Source: Chloroflexota bacterium
GTDB lineage: Bacteria > Chloroflexota > Anaerolineae > DSLN01
DNA: 47,355 bases
Reading direction: 5' to 3'
Assembly: GCA_902812335.1 (NCBI GenBank)
Contig: CADDZL010000002.1
Coordinates: 1 to 47,355 of the forward strand
In this document: piece by piece, positions 33,349 to 39,936 of the stretch
Position numbering within the stretch: position 1 is the first letter of the stretch
How the letters are laid out: each line of letters opens with the position of its first letter
The notes under the pieces: model-generated
The model's input: the letters and a program-made list of their open reading frames with translations, nothing else
The model's database searches: none
Told to the model about the DNA's origin: nothing
Position numbers and translations under genes: made by a program

Positions 33349-33834
33349 ATGGAACACTTATGGACCCCCTGGCGCATGGCCTACTTGCGGGGTGAGGATC
33401 AGGTGGCTGAGGGCTGCATCTTCTGTCACAAAATCGAGGCGAAAGACGACGCGGCCGAGCATATCGTCGCCCGTGGGACGCAGTGCTTCGTGGTCTTGAA
33501 CCGCTATCCCTATAACAACGGCCACCTGCTGGTCGTGCCCTATGCCCACGTCCCTTCGCTCGAAGACCTGGACACCCGGACGCGGGCTGAACTGATGGAA
33601 CTGGTGGTGCGGAGTCTGACTGCGCTGCGCACCGCCTATCACCCCAATGGCTTCAATGTAGGTGTCAACATCGGCCAGGCGGCCGGCGCTGGCGTGGCCG
33701 ACCACGTGCATCTGCACGTCGTCCCGCGCTGGAGCGGCGACACCAACTATATGTCAATTATCGGGAACACGCGTACGATTGCTGAATGGTTGGATGAGAC
33801 CTATCAGCATCTCAGAGCAGCCTGGGGGCAATAG
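33349..33834 (+). CDS. HIT family nucleotide hydrolase/phosphorylase (Ap4A-type)
   Basis: 161 residues. The catalytic triad HVHLHVV is clear near residue 121-127, and CIFCHK near residue 24 is the zinc-type pair seen in this HIT branch; the front WTPWRMAYLRG and the tail are typical of the longer bacterial/actinobacterial Ap4A phosphorylase-like group. Likely acts on dinucleoside polyphosphates or related nucleotides. Probably leaderless. The thiolase gene follows after 65 bases. Confidence 0.9.
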   Translation: MEHLWTPWRMAYLRGEDQVAEGCIFCHKIEAKDDAAEHIVARGTQCFVVLNRYPYNNGHLLVVPYAHVPSLEDLDTRTRAELMELVVRSLTALRTAYHPNGFNVGVNIGQAAGAGVADHVHLHVVPRWSGDTNYMSIIGNTRTIAEWLDETYQHLRAAWGQ

Positions 33835-33899
33835 AAGCGACACCACTTGCGTGTAACGCGCCCCCGGCAGTCACGGCGCACCCGCCGGAAAGGTGAATC

Positions 33900-35117
33900 A
33901 TGAGGACAAACGGAGATCACGCCAGAGAAGCTGTGATCGTCAGCGCGACCCGGACCCCGGTAGGCAAGTTCCAGGGCGCGCTGCAGTCGGTGCCGGCCAC
34001 CCAGCTCGGCGCCATCGCCATTCGCGGCGCTGTCGAGCGTGCCGGAATTGACGGCAGCCTGGTGGACGAGGTCATCATGGGGTTGGTGGTGGCCGCCGGG
34101 ACAGGCCAGGCGCCGGCTCGCCAGGCGGCCCTTCGCGGCGGCCTGCCCAACGAGGTCGGTGCGGTTACCGTCAACAAGGTCTGTGGCTCCGGCCTGAAGG
34201 CGGTCATGCTCGCCACCCAGGCCATTCGGGCTGGCGATGGAGACGTCTTCGTCGCGGGCGGCATGGAGAGCATGAGCAATGCCCCCTACCTGCTGCCCAA
34301 AGCGCGCAATGGCTACCGCTTCGGCCATGATACCTTGCTCGACTCGCTGATCACCGATGGCTTGTGGTGTTCCTTCGAAAAGCAACTGATGGGCAACGCC
34401 GCTGAGTTCATCGCCGACAAGTTTGAGATCAGCCGCGAGGAGATGGATGCCTTCGCGCTGGAGAGCCACCGCAAAGCCATCGCCGCTATAGATGCCGGCA
34501 AGTTCAAGGCCGAAATCACGCCGGTTGAGGTCGTCCAAAAAAAGCAGGTCAGGCTGGTAGATACTGACGAAGGCCCGCGGCGGGATACCAGCATGGAGGC
34601 GTTGGCCGCCCTGCCCCCGGCCTTCAAGCCCGACGGTCGGGTCACGGCGGGCAACGCGCCGGGGCTGAACGATGGTGCGGCTGCTCTTGTCCTCATGAGC
34701 CAGACTAAGGCCGAAGAGCTGGGCATCCGTCCTATGGCACGCATCGTGGCCTACACCCACGCTGCTGTCGAGCCCGTCTGGCTCTTCTACGCACCGGTCA
34801 AGGCCATGTCCAGGCTGCTGGAAAAGACCGGCTTCAGGCTTGAAGACATTGACCTCATTGAGATCAATGAAGCCTTCGCCGCCCAGGTTCTGGCCGATGC
34901 CCGTGGCATGGAGCAGGCCGGCCACAGATGGGACTGGGATAAGGTCAACGTCCATGGCGGCGCGGTGGCGCTGGGCCACCCGGTCGGCGCCAGCGGTGCC
35001 CGCCTTCTGACCACGTTGCTCTATGCCCTGAAGGACCGTGGCCTGGAGCGCGGCCTGGCTACCCTCTGTCTGGGCGGTGGCGAGGCCGTAGCGATGATCG
35101 TCGAGTTGGTTCCCTGA
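33900..35117 (+). CDS. Acetyl-CoA acetyltransferase (thiolase)
   Basis: 405 residues. Thiolase N-domain motif NKVCGSGLKAVMLA holds the nucleophile Cys; NEAFAAQV and the C-terminal GGAVALGHPVGASGAR (catalytic His) and CLGGGEAVAMIVE (second Cys) are all present. Catalyses acetoacetyl-CoA formation or cleavage of 3-ketoacyl-CoA. Start ATG 33900 has GAAAGGTGA upstream. Biosynthetic (AtoB/PhaA) versus degradative role cannot be told from sequence alone; there are no fatty-acid genes beside it. Confidence 0.93.
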   Translation: MRTNGDHAREAVIVSATRTPVGKFQGALQSVPATQLGAIAIRGAVERAGIDGSLVDEVIMGLVVAAGTGQAPARQAALRGGLPNEVGAVTVNKVCGSGLKAVMLATQAIRAGDGDVFVAGGMESMSNAPYLLPKARNGYRFGHDTLLDSLITDGLWCSFEKQLMGNAAEFIADKFEISREEMDAFALESHRKAIAAIDAGKFKAEITPVEVVQKKQVRLVDTDEGPRRDTSMEALAALPPAFKPDGRVTAGNAPGLNDGAAALVLMSQTKAEELGIRPMARIVAYTHAAVEPVWLFYAPVKAMSRLLEKTGFRLEDIDLIEINEAFAAQVLADARGMEQAGHRWDWDKVNVHGGAVALGHPVGASGARLLTTLLYALKDRGLERGLATLCLGGGEAVAMIVELVP

Positions 35118-35213
35118 TCCGTCGTCCCACCATCGGCGATTTCTCTGCTCAGCAGGTATTTCATAACATGTACTCCTAATTTTCTCTCCTAACAAGAGGC
35201 TGGTATAATCCCC

Positions 35214-35500
35214 TCCTTCCCACCTGAGGTGGAAAAGAAGATCATCGCGCTCTCCTTAGAGCGTCCCAGTTGGGGCTGTGACCGCCTGAGCGCTCATCTT
35301 AAGCTGGCCGCAACCAGGGGCTCCCCAGTGGTGGCTACCTGTAGCTCCTATGCCTTCGGTTTCCTGCACACCTCCAAGCAACCCGAAGCCGCCGTCGCCG
35401 TCCTGCATAATGACGCCCCACCCTTCTACCAGGAGCGCGCTATCCCGGTCACAGCGGTCTTGACCGACAAGGGGCGGGAGTTCTGTGGCACCGAACGGTC
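35214..35500 (+). pseudogene. IS481-like transposase remnant
   Basis: Two collinear pieces of an integrase-core transposase are fused: VEKKIIALSLERPSWGCDRL (the helix-turn-helix region after the first domain) and YAFGFLHTSKQPEAAVAVLH ... VTAVLTDKGREFCGTE (catalytic core with one DDE Asp). The linker between them, the first catalytic Asp region, and everything after the GREF motif are lost. The frame has no upstream domain and continues into unrelated sequence. No clear terminal inverted repeats are seen. The rest of 35118-35524 shows only a stray TATAAT at 35204-35209. Confidence 0.75.
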
Positions 35501-35524
35501 AACGAGTATCTCTAGTAGCCAATC

Positions 35525-36295
35525 TCACACCTCGTCGTCCGCCACATACCCCTGTGGTCGCAGATACGCCACCTGTCGCCACGCGGCGACCTGGTCGGCG
35601 ACCTCCTCGCGCAGGATATTGCCTGAGACGTGCATGAGCGTATCCCCATAGTCCGGGTCAATCGTCATACCGGCCAGGCAGGGGAAATGGTGGTGCAGCA
35701 TCCCGGCCTCGTATTCAGCCTCATCTACTGATACACCGATCAGGTGCTCAGCCACGTAGCGGGCACAACCACAGACACTATCGCGCTCGACCTCGGCAAC
35801 GGTGATGACGCGCGTAGTTGGGTCACAGGTCAGGCGGAGGTTGGGCCGGCCAAAGTAATGGGCGAACTCGGCGATGAGCAGGTCGTCATACTCGACCTTA
35901 CGGCGGCGGAGGTTGTAGCTTGCCTCGGTGAGCGAGCACAAGGGTTTGGGGAATACTGAGGCAACGCCGATCTCGGCCAGCCAGCCGCGCAACTGGTTAG
36001 CCAGGCCCGGCGGCAGCCACTCAAGCCGGTCAACCGGCGCGATCACCGCCCGTGCACCGCTCATGCGGGCGACCTCGGGCACGAGTTCGGCAGCGCTGGG
36101 GCTTTCGCCCAGGGCCAGCACCAGGTCGGCCTGAGGCAGGCTCGCCGGCAGGAAGTCGGCCGGGTCGTCCAGGATACGCGGCGGCACCGCCGGTATCTGC
36201 CATATGTCAATCGTCCAGTCCGCCGGGCCATGCTCACGTACGTTGGCAGCGATACGCCGGCCATACTCGCCCTGCACCATCATCAAGATGCGCAT
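35525..36295 (-). CDS. DUF166 family protein
   Basis: 256 residues. Matches the DUF166 family, best known from methanogens: MRILMMVQGEYGRRIAANV at the front, LVLALGESPSAAEL, a Cys/Pro segment FPKPLCSL near residue 118, DSVCGCARYVAEHL near 170-185, and HHHFPCLAGMTIDPDYGDTLMHVSG at the end. Several conserved Cys suggest metal or Fe-S binding. Pfam has labelled the family thymidylate synthase from old work; I would not rely on it. It lies 20 bases after a methyltransferase and next to a ferredoxin gene, likely one operon. Function not known. Confidence 0.8.
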   Translation of the reverse strand: MRILMMVQGEYGRRIAANVREHGPADWTIDIWQIPAVPPRILDDPADFLPASLPQADLVLALGESPSAAELVPEVARMSGARAVIAPVDRLEWLPPGLANQLRGWLAEIGVASVFPKPLCSLTEASYNLRRRKVEYDDLLIAEFAHYFGRPNLRLTCDPTTRVITVAEVERDSVCGCARYVAEHLIGVSVDEAEYEAGMLHHHFPCLAGMTIDPDYGDTLMHVSGNILREEVADQVAAWRQVAYLRPQGYVADDEV

Positions 36296-36315
36296 GGTCC
36301 CACTCCTTTACCTGC

Positions 36316-37101
36316 TTATAGCTCGCCCAGTCTTTCGGCCACAACGACCAGGTCGCCGGACGTGTCCTTGTTGAAAGGCGCGCCGGTCAGGTCGCCGTGA
36401 AACTGAATGTGGGTGAAGCCCGCCCAGGTGAGATGGCTGAACAGTTCACCGCGTCGCCAGGGGCGTTGCAGGGTGCTGTTGACTTCGACCTGCCAGCCGC
36501 CGTCCTGCTTCGTAAATAGCGCGGTGTGGAAGGTGATCAATTGGTCGCCGTAATCAGCAAAGCGCCAGATCAGGGCTTCGCGCCCGCCGACGGTGCCTGC
36601 GTCAGGGGCAAAAAAGCGCGGCCGCTCGCGCCAGCGCCGGTCATAGTTCAGGTTGTGTAACACCAGCAGGCCGCCCGGCCGCAGCCGGTCACGAAATGAC
36701 CTGAGCGTCGCCTCCATTTCCTCGTCGCCCAGGACATGGACGAGGGAATTGCCCAGGCAGACGAGGGCATCATAAGGTTCGGTAAAACGCTCGCCCAGGT
36801 CAGCAAAACCCGCCACTTCAAAGCGCACATTCACACCGATCACGGCAGCATGCTGGCGCGCCAACGCGATCATCGCCGGGCTGGCATCCGCCCCGGCGAC
36901 GTGCAACCCCCAACCGGCGAAGGCCACGGCATGCCGCCCACTGCCGCAGGCGGCATCCAGAACCGAGCATACATTCCGCCGATCAAACAGCCGCCGGAAG
37001 AAGGGCAGTTCGAACGCCAGCCGGGCCGGCCAGTCGTTCATCGTATCGTAGAAGGGCGCCAGGCGGTCGTAGAACTCGCTCGCCTGAAGTGTGGGCTCCA
37101 T
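36316..37101 (-). CDS. Class I SAM-dependent methyltransferase
   Basis: 261 residues. SAM-binding motif I is VLDAACGSGRHAVAFA near residue 44; motif II/III region GADASPAMIALAR and YDALVCLGNSLVHVLGD follow; the C-terminal half has a beta-rich cap (RRWRERPRFF). Target unknown. ATG 37101 follows the ferredoxin stop directly, and the DUF166 gene comes next, so the three genes form a tight unit. Confidence 0.88.
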   Translation of the reverse strand: MEPTLQASEFYDRLAPFYDTMNDWPARLAFELPFFRRLFDRRNVCSVLDAACGSGRHAVAFAGWGLHVAGADASPAMIALARQHAAVIGVNVRFEVAGFADLGERFTEPYDALVCLGNSLVHVLGDEEMEATLRSFRDRLRPGGLLVLHNLNYDRRWRERPRFFAPDAGTVGGREALIWRFADYGDQLITFHTALFTKQDGGWQVEVNSTLQRPWRRGELFSHLTWAGFTHIQFHGDLTGAPFNKDTSGDLVVVAERLGEL

Positions 37102-37103
37102 TC

Positions 37104-37352
37104 CTACTCTCCAGGGTCATTGCGACCCATGTTCATATCCGCATAGCTGATGTAGTAGGGCAAGTTAATCGCGCCCGTCGGACAGATTTCTTCACACCTC
37201 GCCGAGTATATGCAGTTCTCCGGCCACGTGATAAAGGCCAGCTTGCCCACCAACGCCAGCGCCTGCGTGGGGCAGTGGATGACACACACGCCGCAGCCAT
37301 TGCAGCGTTCCGGGTCAATCTCCGGCAACAGCCATTCATTTGTCCGTTCCAA
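37104..37352 (-). CDS. Ferredoxin with two Fe-S motifs, one Cys replaced by Ser
   Basis: 82 residues from TTG 37352, which has GGGAGG 7 bases upstream. The longer open frame to 37532 would run through the tRNA gene and is rejected. First cluster: CNGCGVCVIHCP, complete. Second: CIYSARCEEICP, in which the expected second Cys is Ser (codon TCG), so it may hold a 3Fe-4S cluster or a Ser-ligated one. Likely electron carrier for the methyltransferase/DUF166 partners. A strong hairpin at 37382-37418 precedes it. Confidence 0.82.
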   Translation of the reverse strand: MERTNEWLLPEIDPERCNGCGVCVIHCPTQALALVGKLAFITWPENCIYSARCEEICPTGAINLPYYISYADMNMGRNDPGE

Positions 37353-37381
37353 AGCCACCTCCCGCCCCGCGCTTAAACCAA

Positions 37382-37418
37382 CCGCCTCACGGTCAGGGCC
37401 ATTGTAACCGTGAGGCGG
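37382..37418 (-). terminator. Strong hairpin between tRNA-Glu and the ferredoxin gene
   Basis: Perfect 12-base inverted repeat CCGCCTCACGGT (37382-37393) and ACCGTGAGGCGG (37407-37418), 13-base loop. On the minus strand it follows the tRNA gene by 28 bases and is followed by TTGGTTTAAG. Likely ends or trims the tRNA transcript; it also forms the leader of the ferredoxin mRNA if read through. Confidence 0.65.
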
Positions 37419-37446
37419 CGGGGCGTCTGTGACTTTGGTTGTGCAG

Positions 37447-37519
<73 letters not shown>

Positions 37520-37547
37520 TTAGCGACGTCAATCCTCGATTGCTCGC

Positions 37548-37576
37548 ATTCTACCAGTCTCGGCTGGTTCTGTCAA
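37548..37576 (-). promoter_or_regulatory. sigma70-type promoter for tRNA-Glu
   Basis: On the minus strand, TTGACA (37576-37571), 17-base spacer, TAGAAT (37553-37548). Predicted start near 37541, about 22 bases before the tRNA 5' end. Confidence 0.75.
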
Positions 37577-37648
37577 GGAATGTCAGGGCGTGTGTCACGC
37601 TGGAGGCGACATCTATCATGCCACATCCATGACATACGGTACTGGTGC

Positions 37649-37676
37649 TGTGACCTGATCTGGCTTATGTTATAAG
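37649..37676 (+). promoter_or_regulatory. Possible promoter for nrfHA
   Basis: TGTGAC at 37649-37654, 16-base spacer, TATAAG at 37671-37676. A weaker match than the other promoters listed; predicted leader about 90 bases, containing the operator-like site at 37744-37761. Confidence 0.35.
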
Positions 37677-37743
37677 CTAGCGATGGTACGATGTGACTTT
37701 AGTCCATGCAGCCAGGCGCAAAATCCTCGATAATCCGGTATGT

Positions 37744-37761
37744 TTGTGATCTTCTTCACTA
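37744..37761. promoter_or_regulatory. CRP/FNR-type operator before nrfH
   Basis: TTGTGA-TCTTCT-TCACTA, differing from the site at 33291-33308 only in the spacer and in one base of the right arm (second from the end). It ends 12 bases before ATG 37774 and touches the ribosome site, so it would suit repression or roadblocking rather than classical activation from the promoter at 37649-37676. Confidence 0.5.
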
Positions 37762-37773
37762 AGGGGAGGCCGA

Positions 37774-38280
37774 ATGGATGAAGCCATAGCTGAACCGAGT
37801 GGGCCGCGCCCGCGGCCCGGCTGGCACCGGGTTCTGCCGCCATTCTGGGCCATGATGATATTGGCCGCAGTTATCGGTGGCATCATTGGCCTGGGCGGCT
37901 ACACTTTCGTCTACGCCAACGGCTTCTCATATCTCTCCGATGATCCCAAAGCCTGCGTCAACTGCCATATCATGTGGGACGTGTATGATGGCTGGAACCA
38001 TAGCAGCCACAAGGCTGTGGCTACCTGCAATGATTGCCATGTGCCTCACACCCTCGTGGCCAAGTATGCCATCAAGGCGCTGAGCGGCATAAACCACAGC
38101 ACCGCCTTCACCACCGGCAACTTCCCGGAGCCGATTCGCATCAACTCGCGTGACCGTGCTATCGCGCAGCAGAACTGCCTGTACTGCCATGGCGACCTGG
38201 TAACGCTCATCAGCCACCAGGACAGCCCTGATCCGACCGACTGTCTGACTTGCCATGGGACGGTAGGGCATGGGCGCTAA
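37774..38280 (+). CDS. nrfH: NrfH, cytochrome c nitrite reductase membrane subunit
   Basis: 168 residues. One N-terminal membrane anchor (about 24-46) and four haem c sites: CVNCH (residue 61), CNDCH, CLYCH and CLTCH. This is the NapC/NirT-family quinol dehydrogenase that passes electrons from menaquinol to NrfA. The first motif is followed by M (CHIMWD), in keeping with the Met-ligated first haem of NrfH. Ribosome site AAGGGGAGG precedes ATG 37774. nrfA begins 22 bases downstream of its stop. Confidence 0.95.
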   Translation: MDEAIAEPSGPRPRPGWHRVLPPFWAMMILAAVIGGIIGLGGYTFVYANGFSYLSDDPKACVNCHIMWDVYDGWNHSSHKAVATCNDCHVPHTLVAKYAIKALSGINHSTAFTTGNFPEPIRINSRDRAIAQQNCLYCHGDLVTLISHQDSPDPTDCLTCHGTVGHGR

Positions 38281-38302
38281 TCATACCCCTCAGGAGGCAA
38301 CA

Positions 38303-39613
38303 ATGACATCATCGGACCGTTCTCCCTGGACTCGCCGCAACATAGGCCTGCTGATCATCGCCTTTATCGTGGGTGCCGGCATTATGGGGGGTATCGCCGC
38401 CCTCCTGCTCAGCATCCAGGAGCGCAAAGTCGAGGCACAGCAGTACCCCCTCAAGGTGGTTGAGATCTCGAAGAATGAGCTCGATCCAGCCGTCTGGGGT
38501 CGCAATTTCCCCCGCGAATACGATTCCTTTCTGAAAACTTCCACTGATACAATCACAACAACCTATGGAGGCTCCGTCCCCTACAGCAAGCTGGAACGTG
38601 ACCCGGCCCTGGTGCGCCTCTACGCTGGCTACCCCTTCAGCGTGGACTATAACGAGGAACGGGGGCATTACTATGCACTCATTGACCAAAAGAAGACCAA
38701 GCGCCAGGAAGTGGTCAAGCAGCCGGGGGCCTGCGCCAACTGCCATGCCGCCGAAGCGCCGCAACTAATCGCCGAGATGGGTTGGGAGAATTTCAATCAT
38801 ACTCCGTATAAGGAACTCCAGGACCGACTGCACACGGGGACCTCCTGCGCCGACTGCCATGATCCGGAGACCATGAACCTGCGCATCACCCGACCGGCCT
38901 TTATCAACGCCATGACCGCGCGGGGCATTGACCTGAACCAAGCCACCCGCCAGGAGATGCGCACCTATGTCTGTGCTCAATGCCATGTCGAGTATTACTT
39001 CCAAGGGGACAACAAAGTCCTGACCTTCCCCTGGAGTCAGGGGCTGACGATTGATGACATTGACGCCTATTACGAGAAGATCGGTTTCAAAGACTGGACG
39101 CATCAAGAGAACGGTGCACCCATGATCAAGATTCAGCACCCCGAGTTCGAGATGTGGAGCACGGGCATTCACGCCCGGTCGGGGGTCTCCTGCGCTGATT
39201 GCCACATGCCCTATATACGCGATGGCGCAATCAAGGTGTCCGATCACTGGGTGCGCAGCCCGCTGACCAACATCAACCAGGCCTGCCAGACCTGCCACAG
39301 GGAGAGTGAGCAGGAACTGAAAGATCGGGTGATCTCGATTCAGGACCGCACGGCTGAACTACTGCGCCGCACCGAAGCAGCCCTGCTGGATGCCAGCGAC
39401 GCCATCATGGCCGCGCAAAAGGCTGGGGCCAGCGATGCCGACCTGGCCACAGCTCGCCAGGACTACCGTCGTGGCTCCATGCGCTGGGACTTCGTCTCAT
39501 CCGAGAACAGCATGGGCTTTCACAGCCCACAGGAAGCGGCGCGCGTCCTGGCCACGGCGATTGACCTCGCACGCCAGGCCCAACTGGAGGCCCAGCGGGT
39601 GATGCCGCACTGA
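38303..39613 (+). CDS. nrfA: NrfA, ammonia-forming cytochrome c nitrite reductase
   Basis: 436 residues from ATG 38303 (AGGAGG upstream). An uncleaved-looking N-terminal membrane segment is followed by five haem sites: CANCH 144, CADCH 182, CAQCH 224, CADCH 297, CQTCH 328. The first, which is the catalytic haem, has His in place of the usual Lys (CxxCK), placing it in the CxxCH subgroup of NrfA. Active-site Tyr (TYVCAQCHVEYYF region) and His (KIQHPEFE) are present. Reduces nitrite to ammonium with six electrons outside the membrane. A good terminator follows. Confidence 0.95.
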   Translation: MTSSDRSPWTRRNIGLLIIAFIVGAGIMGGIAALLLSIQERKVEAQQYPLKVVEISKNELDPAVWGRNFPREYDSFLKTSTDTITTTYGGSVPYSKLERDPALVRLYAGYPFSVDYNEERGHYYALIDQKKTKRQEVVKQPGACANCHAAEAPQLIAEMGWENFNHTPYKELQDRLHTGTSCADCHDPETMNLRITRPAFINAMTARGIDLNQATRQEMRTYVCAQCHVEYYFQGDNKVLTFPWSQGLTIDDIDAYYEKIGFKDWTHQENGAPMIKIQHPEFEMWSTGIHARSGVSCADCHMPYIRDGAIKVSDHWVRSPLTNINQACQTCHRESEQELKDRVISIQDRTAELLRRTEAALLDASDAIMAAQKAGASDADLATARQDYRRGSMRWDFVSSENSMGFHSPQEAARVLATAIDLARQAQLEAQRVMPH

Positions 39614-39668
39614 GCGGAGGGCGCAGCAACAACCGAACCTGAAGCCGAATCGTGAGGCTGGACGAACG

Positions 39669-39716
39669 AAGCCCTGCGGGCTGGCGGAAGCATCCTGCGC
39701 CCGGCGGGGCTTTGTT
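39669..39716 (+). terminator. Terminator after nrfA
   Basis: Arms AAGCCCTGCGGGC (39669-39681) and GCGCCCGGCGGGGCTT (39697-39712), pairing with one bulge, followed by TTTGTT. Separates nrfHA from the CRISPR operon. Confidence 0.7.
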
Positions 39717-39724
39717 CATTCAAT

Positions 39725-39752
39725 TTGCATTCTGGGACAGTTGCAGTACACT
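39725..39752 (+). promoter_or_regulatory. Possible promoter for the csm operon
   Basis: TTGCAT at 39725-39730, 16-base spacer, TACACT at 39747-39752. Leader of about 177 bases before csm1. The 323-base gap 39614-39936 otherwise holds the nrfA terminator and the palindrome at 39874-39889. Confidence 0.45.
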
Positions 39753-39873
39753 CACGACATCTTCTCCTCTGCGTGAGGTGAGTCCGAGTGCGCCCACACC
39801 GCTGAACGTCGAGCAATACATATGCGCCTGTGGGCATTCAGATGAGGTTTCTCCGCATAAATGGTCTACTACA

Positions 39874-39889
39874 CAAGGGAGTTCCCTTG
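39874..39889. promoter_or_regulatory. Operator-like palindrome before csm1
   Basis: CAAGGGA-GT-TCCCTTG, perfect 7-base arms with only 2 bases between, too tight for an RNA hairpin and typical of a dimeric repressor site. It lies 47 bases before ATG 39937. Confidence 0.45.
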
Positions 39890-39936
39890 GCCGCTTTCCT
39901 GCACCTCTATGGCCGGCGCAACAAGGAGGCAAGCGC

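Noticed and set aside
35217-35651. Intact transposase
   Set aside because: The frame lacks the domains before and after the two recognisable pieces and ends in unrelated sequence, so it is a remnant.
39652-39936. N-terminal extension of Csm1
   Set aside because: In frame without stops, but it crosses the nrfA terminator and the predicted csm promoter, and a proper ribosome site precedes ATG 39937.
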